From positions 62,001 to 126,000 of the forward strand of contig JBBQZZ010000007.1 in the NCBI GenBank assembly GCA_038207265.1: DNA of 64,000 nucleotides, read 5' to 3'. A program made the position numbers and the translations under genes. Below the pieces are notes generated by a model that ran no database searches, was not told where the DNA came from, and saw only the letters and a list, made by a program, of their open reading frames with translations. This DNA comes from JACMLD01 sp038207265. Lineage in GTDB: Bacteria > Bacteroidota > Bacteroidia > Chitinophagales > Chitinophagaceae. Every line of letters starts with the position of its first letter. The stretch's first letter is position 1. Positions 51,306 through 59,266 of this stretch are shown here, in pieces.

Positions 51306-52706
51306 TTAAAAATTGAAATACTGCTTTGCATTGTTATAGCAAATATCCCGGATGATTTTTCCAGTCCACGCCAGGTCGTTTGGCAACTCACCGTTTTCTA
51401 TTTCTTCCCCAAACAAATTACATAATATACGCCTGAAATATTCATGACGCGGAAAAGAAAGGAAGCTGCGTGAATCGGTAAGCATACCAATAAATCTGCT
51501 AATCAGTCCCATATTCGACAGCGCGTTAATTTGTTTTGTTATTCCATCTTTCTGATCCAGGAACCACCAGGCAGCACCATATTGTATTTTACCGGCAAGA
51601 GTACCGTCGTTAAAATTACCAGTCATGCCGGCAAACAATTCATTGTCGGCAGGGTTAAGATTATACAAAATGGTTTTAGCAAGTATGTTTTTCTGATCAA
51701 GCTTATCTAAAAATTTCGCGAGTGACCTGCCTTGTGAGAAATCGCCAATAGAATCCCAGCCGGTATTAGCACCCAGTTGATGGGTAAGTCTGCTGTTATT
51801 ATTTCTCAAAGCACCCAAATGATATTGCTGCACCCAACCCTTTTGCCAATCCCATTCAGCAAATTGCAGCAGCATAGCCGACTTGAATTTACACCGCTCC
51901 ACCTCATCCAGACTTTTGCCGGAACGAATTTTATTAAAGCTATTTTTTATTTCAGCTTCAGTAAAATCGTCTGCATAAATTTTTTCCAGGCCATGATCAG
52001 ACACTGAACAACCAGCAGCTGCAAAAAAATGATGCCTGTTTTCTAACGCCAGCAAGTAATCGCTGAAATGGATTACAGATATTCCTGAAGCGGCCTCCAG
52101 TCTTTTAATGTAAGCATTGAAAATTTCCGGGTCATTAACATCCATGGCATTATCTGGCCGGAATGCGGGTAAGACGGGTATTTCAAATCCATCTTTCTTT
52201 AGTTTTAAATGATGTTCAAGATTGTCTGCGGGATCATCCGTAGTACAGATTGTTTTAACATTCATCTTTCGCAACAGGTTGCGTACTGAGTATTCCTGCG
52301 TTCGCAATTGCGCGGAACAATTCTCATAAATCTCCTGGCCAGAATTGTTATTAAGTATTTCATTTACGTTAAAGTAACGCTGAAGTTCAAGGTGTGTCCA
52401 GTGATACAACGGGTTCCTGACGGTGTAGGGTACTGTTGTTGCCCATTGTAAAAATTTTTCACTATCGGGCCGGTTGCCGGTACAATAGCTTTCGTCCACT
52501 CCATTGGCACGCATAGCCCGCCACTTATAATGATCACCATACAACCAAACCTGTGTAAGATTTTCAAAACGCTTATCGTCTGCAATCTCATCCGCAGGCA
52601 AATGACAATGATAATCTATGACAGGCATTTGCCGTGCATAGTCATGGTAAAGCTTTTCTGCTGTTTTATTGTGCAATAAAAAATTATCGTCGAGGAAAGC
52701 CTTCAT
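51306..52706 (-). CDS. uxaC: Glucuronate (uronate) isomerase
   Basis: Isomerises D-glucuronate to D-fructuronate and D-galacturonate to D-tagaturonate. The 466-residue protein has the amidohydrolase-like metal motif DYHCHLPADEIADD (36-49), CTTDDPADNLEHH, PAFRPDNAMD, GDFSQGRSLAKFLDKLD and LTDSRSFLSFPRHEYFRR, all typical of UxaC. It is encoded between uxaA and kdgK. It can receive glucuronate formed by the myo-inositol oxygenase at 14938 or imported by ExuT. Confidence 0.97.
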   Translation of the reverse strand: MKAFLDDNFLLHNKTAEKLYHDYARQMPVIDYHCHLPADEIADDKRFENLTQVWLYGDHYKWRAMRANGVDESYCTGNRPDSEKFLQWATTVPYTVRNPLYHWTHLELQRYFNVNEILNNNSGQEIYENCSAQLRTQEYSVRNLLRKMNVKTICTTDDPADNLEHHLKLKKDGFEIPVLPAFRPDNAMDVNDPEIFNAYIKRLEAASGISVIHFSDYLLALENRHHFFAAAGCSVSDHGLEKIYADDFTEAEIKNSFNKIRSGKSLDEVERCKFKSAMLLQFAEWDWQKGWVQQYHLGALRNNNSRLTHQLGANTGWDSIGDFSQGRSLAKFLDKLDQKNILAKTILYNLNPADNELFAGMTGNFNDGTLAGKIQYGAAWWFLDQKDGITKQINALSNMGLISRFIGMLTDSRSFLSFPRHEYFRRILCNLFGEEIENGELPNDLAWTGKIIRDICYNNAKQYFNF

Positions 52707-52747
52707 GTTAGCAGCGTTTAATCATATTTAGTGTATGGGAATTCTGA

Positions 52748-52836
52748 AGAGTGAGTAGTTAGTTGTGAGCAAGACTGATACCGGCACCCACTATTCACAA
52801 CTGACCATTGAAAACTGGCTAATCACAAACTCACTC
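52748..52836. repeat. Inverted word-repeat spacer between uxaA and uxaC
   Basis: GAGTGAGTAGTTAGTTGTGA at 52749-52768 faces an inverted counterpart at 52787-52836 (ending CACAAACTCACTC). On the minus strand the right arm runs through the last codons of uxaA, so the stop codon at 52823-52825 lies inside the repeat. GTGAGTAG-like words recur in the spacer at 34660-34697. Confidence 0.55.
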
Positions 52837-54466
52837 CTCTTTTCCAGGGAATAAAATCATCCTGGTTTAATTGAACAGCTTTTGGAACGATTTCTCCGCT
52901 GGCTGCTTTGATACAATATTCTAATATTTCTTCGCCCATATCTTCAATCGTCTTTTCTCCTTCGATGATGGGACCGGTATTGATGTCAATGATATCGCCC
53001 ATTCTTTTTGTCAGTGCATTATTGGTAGAAACCTTAATGGTAGGACAAACGGGATTGCCGGTTGGAGTGCCAAGACCTGTTGTAAACAATATCAGGGTTG
53101 CTCCACTGGCTGCTTTACCTGTTGTTGCTTCCACGTCATTGCCGGGCGTGCAAACAAGGTTCAACCCGGCTTTGGTTGCAGGTTCTGTATAATCCAGTAC
53201 ATCTTCTACCGGTGATGTACCCCCTTTTTTTGCGGCACCGGTACTTTTAATGGCATCAGTAATCAATCCATCTTTTATATTGCCTGGTGAAGGATTCATA
53301 TGGAAACCCGATCCTGCCTTATGCGCTTCGTCATTGTATGCTGTCATCAGGTGAATGAATTTTCTTGCTGCGGCTTCATCTTTTGTTCTGTCTATCAATT
53401 GCTGTTCAGCACCGCATAGTTCCGGAAATTCAGCCAGCAATATTTTTCCACCCAATGCAACCACCAAATCAGAAGTATATCCAACTGCAGGATTGGCGCT
53501 GATGCCACTGAAGCCATCGCTACCTCCACATTTAACACCAATTACCAGTTTATCAAGTCCCACAGATTCTCTTTCCAATTTATTAATTTCAACCAGGCCG
53601 TTAAAAGTTTTTTTAATGGCTTCACTGATTAATTGTTCTTCACTTTGTGATTGTTGCTGTTCAAAAATATACAGTGGTTTATCAAATGAGGGATTACGCT
53701 GCCTGATGTCTTCCAGCAAAGTTTTTGTCTGGAGGTTCTGGCAACCGAGGCTCAATATAGTAACACCTGCAACATTTGGATGATCTGCATAGGCGGCCAG
53801 CAGTTTGCCCAGTATGCCAGCATCCTGCCTGGTGCCACCACAGCCTCCCTGGTGATTGAGAAACTTAATACCATCTACATTTTTAAAAAGACGTGCAGTT
53901 GAACCATTCGTTTGTGAAGCAGACAAATCTATATTATTGATGTCTTCTCCTTTTCTAATTGCTTCGGCAAGCAGGTGCGCATAGGATTTATATTTCTGGG
54001 TAACCGCATATCCCAGCTCATTGTGCAGCGCCTCTCTTATCACATCCAGGTTACGGTTTTCGCAAAAAACAGTTGGCATAAATAACCAGTAATTGGCAGT
54101 ACCCACCCTGCCGTCTTTTCGCACATAGCCTTCAAAAGTTCGCCCTTTGAATTTAGATACATCCGGAGGCTGCCAATGGTAACGGTAAGGCCTATAGGTA
54201 AATGGATCGGTGGCGTGTTTTGTATTCTCCGTGGTCATGAGGCCGCCTTTTTGAACCGGTTGCTGTGCCTTACCTACCAGTACTCCATACATGATTATTT
54301 CCTCACCGGTATTCAAATCTTTGTCGAAGAATTTGTGTTTTGCCGCAATATTGTCTTTCAGCGTGTAAGAGGCACCGTTATAAGATACCGTTGAGCCTTT
54401 TGAAAGATTTTGCAAAGCAACCAGGACATTATCCTGTGGATTTACTTTTAAAACCATTTGCTTCAT
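52823..54466 (-). CDS. uxaA: Altronate dehydratase (SAF domain plus UxaA domain)
   Basis: Dehydrates D-altronate to 2-keto-3-deoxygluconate. The protein is 547 residues from MKQMVLKVNPQDNVLVAL (codon 54464-54466); the longer open frame to 54604 would run into uxaB and was rejected. An N-terminal SAF-like domain (about 1-90) is followed by the UxaA domain with NHQGGCGGTRQDAGILGKLL, KCGGSDGFSGISANPAVG and FHMNPSPGNIKDGLITDAI. It starts 28 bases after uxaB. The C-terminal residues GVSL and the stop codon lie within a word-repeat spacer, so the natural C-terminus may have been altered slightly. Confidence 0.95.
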   Translation of the reverse strand: MKQMVLKVNPQDNVLVALQNLSKGSTVSYNGASYTLKDNIAAKHKFFDKDLNTGEEIIMYGVLVGKAQQPVQKGGLMTTENTKHATDPFTYRPYRYHWQPPDVSKFKGRTFEGYVRKDGRVGTANYWLFMPTVFCENRNLDVIREALHNELGYAVTQKYKSYAHLLAEAIRKGEDINNIDLSASQTNGSTARLFKNVDGIKFLNHQGGCGGTRQDAGILGKLLAAYADHPNVAGVTILSLGCQNLQTKTLLEDIRQRNPSFDKPLYIFEQQQSQSEEQLISEAIKKTFNGLVEINKLERESVGLDKLVIGVKCGGSDGFSGISANPAVGYTSDLVVALGGKILLAEFPELCGAEQQLIDRTKDEAAARKFIHLMTAYNDEAHKAGSGFHMNPSPGNIKDGLITDAIKSTGAAKKGGTSPVEDVLDYTEPATKAGLNLVCTPGNDVEATTGKAASGATLILFTTGLGTPTGNPVCPTIKVSTNNALTKRMGDIIDINTGPIIEGEKTIEDMGEEILEYCIKAASGEIVPKAVQLNQDDFIPWKRGVSL

Positions 54467-54494
54467 CTGCCTTAAATATTTTACTTTTTTTACT

Positions 54495-55997
54495 TTATAA
54501 TAGTAATGACACCGTTTCTGGGCTTTGCAAAGAGATGAGATTTTTCCTGATGGCCGCTTCAAAGCCCGGTAACAAGCTAAGATCTGTTCCCCATAAATCT
54601 TCATCCGACAAAGCAGACTTTACAAAGTTACCGCTATCTGCCATACGCCACAACTCGTAAAACCGTGAAGCTTTATCATCATTCACAACAAATTGGCCAT
54701 TGATTGTATTAGCTATATAATTTCGATCTGCATTTTTATCAACATTCATTAGCAGGAGGTAAGCAGCAAAACCGAGTGCCATCATCTCCGGTACTTTATC
54801 TGATTTCTTATAATGCGCCAATAATACCGGAATATTGCGCATTTTCATTTTGGTTGTATACTGCAATGATATACTCTGCCACTGGTGCTCAATAAAAGGA
54901 TTCCTGTACCGGTCCAGCACTTTTGCTGCAAAGTCTTTTGCTGTTTGAAGGGGTAATTTTTCACTTGTGATAGCAGGTGCAATTTCATCCATCATCAACC
55001 GGTTGATAAATGAATGAAAATGCAAATCATTCATGGCTTCTTTAACGGAGATAAAACCAAGTTGTAATGCAAGCGCACAACTAAATGTATGTGAACCGTT
55101 GAGTAATCGTAGTTTCAGTTCTTTGTAAATATTAATGTCTTCCGCTATAACAACACCCGGGTCGGCCTTGCTGAATGATAAAATTTCGATGGTTCTTTTA
55201 TTGGAGGTTTCAATTGCCCAGAGTGAATAAGCTTCTGACATCAGCATTAGTTCATCAGTATACCCTAAATTATCTTCAATTGCTTTTTTTTCAATGTCCG
55301 GTAATTTTCCGGGAACTATTCTATCCACCAACGAATTGCAAAAATCATTGGATGTACTGAGCCATTCAATAAATTTCTCCTCCAGTTCATATCGTTTCGA
55401 CAAATCTGTCAGTATTGCTTTAAGTTTCGACCCATTTTCAGTGATGAGTTCCGTTGGAACAATAACCATTCCGCTGGCGTCACTTCCTCCGAAAACTTTA
55501 TAACGTTTGTACAAAAACGCCAGCAGTTTTCCGGGAAAAGAATGTGGCGGCGCGGCGTTTATATCTTCTTGTTCAGGCATTACAATTCCCACTTCTGTTG
55601 TATTGGAAATGATGATTTGTATTGATGGATGCTCAGCACATTTTAAAACTTCATCCCACCCATCACTTGCAGAAAGTACACGACTTACCGAGGCATTCAC
55701 GATATTTTCTTCGATCTTTTTGCCTCCTGCGATTGCCCTGATACAGTGGGTGTATAAATTATCCTGTGCAGCAAAATCGTTTGTGTCTCCTTTGCTGGTT
55801 GACTTCACTACTACTATCCTGCCATTGAAAATTCCTTGCTTGTTTGCCTTGTCAATATAATAGTCGGGAAGACCACGCAGTAGTACGCCCGTACCAAACT
55901 GTAATACTTTTTCAGGGAGTGAAAAAATATCAGCGTTTGGAATACCTGGTATGCTGTTTTCTGCTAAGGTTTTGATAACTGTTTTGGACAACTTCAT
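54495..55997 (-). CDS. uxaB: Tagaturonate reductase (altronate oxidoreductase)
   Basis: Reduces D-tagaturonate to D-altronate with NADH. The 500-residue protein belongs to the polyol long-chain dehydrogenase (mannitol dehydrogenase) family, with the N-terminal nucleotide-binding FGTGVLLRGLPDYYIDKA, the catalytic K-x5-N-G-x-H pattern in KLRLLNGSHTFSCALAL, and DLHFHSFINRLMMDEIAP. UxuB (fructuronate reductase) is a relative, but adjacency to altronate dehydratase favours UxaB. It is first of the uxaB-uxaA-uxaC-kdgK-yhcH-eda-exuT run. Confidence 0.93.
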   Translation of the reverse strand: MKLSKTVIKTLAENSIPGIPNADIFSLPEKVLQFGTGVLLRGLPDYYIDKANKQGIFNGRIVVVKSTSKGDTNDFAAQDNLYTHCIRAIAGGKKIEENIVNASVSRVLSASDGWDEVLKCAEHPSIQIIISNTTEVGIVMPEQEDINAAPPHSFPGKLLAFLYKRYKVFGGSDASGMVIVPTELITENGSKLKAILTDLSKRYELEEKFIEWLSTSNDFCNSLVDRIVPGKLPDIEKKAIEDNLGYTDELMLMSEAYSLWAIETSNKRTIEILSFSKADPGVVIAEDINIYKELKLRLLNGSHTFSCALALQLGFISVKEAMNDLHFHSFINRLMMDEIAPAITSEKLPLQTAKDFAAKVLDRYRNPFIEHQWQSISLQYTTKMKMRNIPVLLAHYKKSDKVPEMMALGFAAYLLLMNVDKNADRNYIANTINGQFVVNDDKASRFYELWRMADSGNFVKSALSDEDLWGTDLSLLPGFEAAIRKNLISLQSPETVSLLL

Positions 55998-56165
55998 TCT
56001 TGCCTGTTTTTAATGCAATAACATTCGTCATCATCCGGGTGAAAAACTATGGACAATTTAAAAGACATGAATCTATGAAAACATGAATGAATCTCATGTT
56101 GCCATGTGGATTTATTTGTTTTATCATACCCTTAATGGCCATGCCGATTCCAATGGAACATTCAT

Positions 56166-57230
56166 TCAGACAGGCTGGCAATGAATAATCTTTTCTTCCT
56201 TCCTGCTTTGATAAGCCAATTCTATGATTCGAATAACATTCGTTGCATCTTCAGCTGTTACAGGTACAGGTTTATTGTTTCGAATGGCCTCATACATACC
56301 ATCGTAGTATTCTCCGTAATTTCCCCTGAGGGAAGGAATGAATTCCCTGATATTTGCACCCTCTCTTTCGGCATGCAGCAATCCTTTTTCATTTTCAGGT
56401 TCTACGCCCCAGTTAGGATCATTTGGCGAAATGTGTTCCTGTAATAATTTTTCCTGTATATCGGTTCTCGCTTTAATAAAGGAGCCCTTGTTGCCATGAA
56501 ATACGTAAGAAGGCGGTGCTTCTTTAACCAGGTAGCTTGATTTTATCCTAACCCTCAATTGCGGATAAAATAAAATTAATTCCATATAATCATCAACTTT
56601 TGAAAGCGGACGCATAATGGCAATGTCTGCAAATACAGCATTGGGCATCCCAAATAACTGCAGGGCCTGATCTATTAAATGAGATCCCAGATCATACAGC
56701 AATCCGGTTCCCGGACCCGGTACTTCCTTATGTTGTTTGGGCCCTATCTCTAGTCTGAACCTGTCATAATGAATTTCTGCTTCGACGATCTTACCAAGCC
56801 AGTTTTCATCAACAACTTTTTTTACTGTTTTGTAATCGCTGTCGTAACGCCGGCTTTGATACACGGAGATCAGCTTATTGCATTTTTTCGCCAATGCAAT
56901 CAGTTCGGCTCCCTCTTCCGAATGAATAGTAAATGGTTTTTCAACTATGATATGTTTACCCGCCAGCAGTGCTTTCCTGCTATACTCATAGTGCGTGGTA
57001 TTGGGTGTGTTTATCACTACCAGTTCTATGGATTCGTCGGCCAGCATGTCTTCCAGGGTTCGGAATGTTTTAATACCGGGATATTTTGCCTGCGCCAGAT
57101 TTTTTGTTCTTTCCCAGACTGCATATAATTCAAAGCACTTGTTAACATGAATAAAGGGGGCATGAAAGACCCATCCACTCATTCCAAAAGAACATAACGC
57201 TGTTTTGATTGGTTGTACATTTATTGCCAT
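56166..57230 (-). CDS. Gfo/Idh/MocA-family oxidoreductase, hexuronate-linked
   Basis: The protein is 354 residues from MAINVQPIKTALCSFGMSGW (codon 57228-57230); an upstream Met at 57314 gives a non-homologous extension. A Rossmann domain (TALCSFGMSGWVFHAP) is followed by VEKPFTIHSEEGAEL with the family EKP motif, and RFRLEIGPKQHKEVPGPGTG. The C-terminal domain has GTGLLYDLGSHLIDQALQLFG. It lies 168 bases upstream of uxaB in the same direction. The substrate is not evident; a uronic acid or related sugar is likely from context. Confidence 0.88.
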   Translation of the reverse strand: MAINVQPIKTALCSFGMSGWVFHAPFIHVNKCFELYAVWERTKNLAQAKYPGIKTFRTLEDMLADESIELVVINTPNTTHYEYSRKALLAGKHIIVEKPFTIHSEEGAELIALAKKCNKLISVYQSRRYDSDYKTVKKVVDENWLGKIVEAEIHYDRFRLEIGPKQHKEVPGPGTGLLYDLGSHLIDQALQLFGMPNAVFADIAIMRPLSKVDDYMELILFYPQLRVRIKSSYLVKEAPPSYVFHGNKGSFIKARTDIQEKLLQEHISPNDPNWGVEPENEKGLLHAEREGANIREFIPSLRGNYGEYYDGMYEAIRNNKPVPVTAEDATNVIRIIELAYQSRKEEKIIHCQPV

Positions 57231-57461
57231 TCGTAAAATTAAAGGAGTGCCGCTGAATTGCAAAAGAGTATATAATAATTTGATAAAAAACGCTGCTTCA
57301 GATTTTGCCGGCATTTAAGGATAATAAATTGCGGGGCGGTAGATTAACTCAGTTTAACAGAGAGAGATACAGGTTGTGATGAAGACAAGGGCAAACAATT
57401 ATAATGCAGCTCCTTTTTTAATGAATCGGATGAACCAGGTCTATGCATCTGAAGTGCAGTA

Positions 57462-57677
57462 TCAATTCCTGAAGAATTCCTGCATATCTACTTCCAGTGC
57501 ATTACTTATTTTACGGAGGGTCAACACTGTTACATTTGTTTTGCCAGATTCTATTCTGGACATGCTCGCTTTTTCAAAATGGCATTGTATCGCCAAATCG
57601 TTTTGAGTAAGTTTCTTCTTGAGCCTTATCTCTTTGATATTAGCTCCAAGGTTTACCAGGAATTTTTTCTCGGCCAT
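57462..57677 (-). CDS. Small XRE-family helix-turn-helix regulator
   Basis: The protein is 71 residues from MAEKKFLVNLGANIKEIRLK (codon 57675-57677). It is a single HTH_3 domain: KKLTQNDLAIQCHFEKASMSRIESGKTNVT with the recognition helix near SMSRIES, then LTLRKISNALEVDMQEFF. It is a stand-alone XRE-type DNA-binding protein. It is the nearest regulator to the hexuronate run, ending 232 bases upstream of the Gfo/Idh start in the same direction, but a role there is not shown. The gap 57231-57461 has no gene. Confidence 0.85.
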   Translation of the reverse strand: MAEKKFLVNLGANIKEIRLKKKLTQNDLAIQCHFEKASMSRIESGKTNVTVLTLRKISNALEVDMQEFFRN

Positions 57678-57762
57678 AAAACAAATAATTAAAAATTCAA
57701 ACATCTGCAAGGTAACTTAATTCATTGTTGTCGTCTATGACATTTGTCAGTACTTCGGTTGA

Positions 57763-58077
57763 TATTTTAAATTAATAGGAAAATTGGACAATCAGTTAAA
57801 AATAACTTTATATCGAATTGCACAGGAGCAATTCAGTAATATCATTAAATATTCGCAGGCACAACTTGTGCATATTGCGATTATCACAACTGACAGCAGT
57901 ACGAAAATGATCATCATTGATGATGGCATAGGAATAGACAATAGTAAAAAATCAAGTGGAATAGGTCTGAGAAATATACTTGCGCGCCTCAGCGTTATAC
58001 ATGGTACGGCAGTTATCAGGACGGCACCGGCAGAAGGATTTATGCTGGAAATAAAAGTACCATCAAATAAATATTAG
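57763..58077 (+). pseudogene. Remnant of a HisKA_3-type histidine kinase (HATPase domain only)
   Basis: The frame after an in-frame stop at 57760-57762 encodes about 104 residues with the kinase N box (YRIAQEQFSNIIKYS), G1 box (IIDDGIGID) and G2 box (SSGIGLRNILARL). No ATG is available near its start; TTG at 57784 is the only candidate. There is no dimerisation helix, His box, sensor or response regulator. The ATP-binding residues survive, so a short ATP-binding protein cannot be excluded, but a truncated kinase is the simplest reading. Confidence 0.6.
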
Positions 58078-58109
58078 CCGGAAACAATTTGCGTGCGGTG
58101 TAACTATCT

Positions 58110-58817
58110 TCAATGACAATTGATGGCTTGTCCCGCAGCATGCGGTAGTTCAGGACTGATAAACATAATACCAAGATTCATTCCACGAAGTATAAGTAAT
58201 ATTCCAGCGCCAATAATAAAAAAAGGAACTGATTTTCTGAATAATGATCTTACCGAAGGTTTAATCATTTGAGCACTATACGCAACTAATATCATTGCCG
58301 GTGCCGTACCTGCACCAAACATGGCCATGAAACCTACACCCTGTAATATTTGAGTCAGGGATAAAGTAGCTGCAAGCGCTAAGTATATCATGCCGCAGGG
58401 AAGTAATCCATTGGCCATACCCAGTAACAAAAACCCCGAAGGACCCGCACCCGATTTCAATATCCGGCCTATGTAATGTTGAATGTTTGTATAGAAACGG
58501 TTGAAAAACGAAAAATGAAGACTGTGCTTCTGAATAAAATACATGGCAGCCAAACACAGTATAAGTATACCAAGCGCTATAGAAAACCATTGTTGCAGCC
58601 CTGCTATATATATGCTTCTTCCCGCCAGTCCAAATAACAACCCTAAAATGGAATAAGTAATGACCCGACCCATCTGATACAATAAAATGGAAAATAATTT
58701 TGTCGTTTTAGAAAGTTGCCAGGTGGGCAATGCAAGGCTCAGGGGTCCACACATTCCTACGCAATGCAAACTACCTGCAAGACCCAATGTAAAACCCGTT
58801 ATGAGGATTGCCCACAT
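58110..58817 (-). CDS. TauE/SafE-family membrane protein of the cbb3 oxidase cluster
   Basis: The 235-residue inner-membrane protein has about six helices and the N-terminal motif GSLHCVGMCGPLSLALP, in which HCxGMCG is a conserved metal or thiol motif. The second half has GLLPCGMIYLALAATLSL and AMFGAGTAPAMILVAY. Homologues lie beside ccoNOP/fixH and are often called sulfite exporter or cytochrome biogenesis proteins; copper or heme delivery for the oxidase is likely but unproven. It begins four bases after fixH. Confidence 0.87.
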   Translation of the reverse strand: MWAILITGFTLGLAGSLHCVGMCGPLSLALPTWQLSKTTKLFSILLYQMGRVITYSILGLLFGLAGRSIYIAGLQQWFSIALGILILCLAAMYFIQKHSLHFSFFNRFYTNIQHYIGRILKSGAGPSGFLLLGMANGLLPCGMIYLALAATLSLTQILQGVGFMAMFGAGTAPAMILVAYSAQMIKPSVRSLFRKSVPFFIIGAGILLILRGMNLGIMFISPELPHAAGQAINCH

Positions 58818-58821
58818 GATT

Positions 58822-59256
58822 TTAAAGAATGGTTACTTTTTTTTCGGAATAATAATTTTTGCCTTCTTTGTTCCAGTCTATTTTTATTGTGTAATTGCCA
58901 GGTGTAAGCACATGCGTTAGTACCTGTATTCCATTTTTGTCTGTTGATAATAATATTTTTTTGTCTTTTTTTGAATCATAGGCACAGTAAAACAATATAG
59001 AGCCTGACAATAGTTTGTCTTTCATTTCTTCGGGCATCTGTAAACTGATTTCTTTTCCGGATTGAATTATTTCCGGTAAATGACTCAGAGCATTGGCTCT
59101 TCCTGTGCCATCAATTATTTTTTGATAGACCAGCTCACTTTTATAATAGTCATTCTCAACCAGTTCGAAATTAGACTGGAAAGAACGGATGACCATATAA
59201 GATATCATGGCTGCAAAAGCGATAAATACAAACAGTATTTTATATCCCCAGTTCAT
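58822..59256 (-). CDS. fixH: FixH-family cbb3 oxidase assembly protein
   Basis: The 144-residue protein has an N-terminal membrane helix (KILFVFIAFAAMISYMVI), the FixH-type FELVENDYYKSELVYQKIID segment and a small periplasmic domain ending with PGNYTIKIDWNKEGKNYYSE. FixH/CcoH proteins are needed for assembly or stability of cbb3 oxidase. It starts 10 bases after ccoG. Length agrees with the Bacteroidota members. Confidence 0.9.
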   Translation of the reverse strand: MNWGYKILFVFIAFAAMISYMVIRSFQSNFELVENDYYKSELVYQKIIDGTGRANALSHLPEIIQSGKEISLQMPEEMKDKLLSGSILFYCAYDSKKDKKILLSTDKNGIQVLTHVLTPGNYTIKIDWNKEGKNYYSEKKVTIL

Positions 59257-59266
59257 AAGTTTGGTT

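Noticed and set aside
54467..54604. N-terminal extension of uxaA
   Set aside because: The extra 46 residues are encoded over the end of uxaB and do not resemble the SAF domain start.
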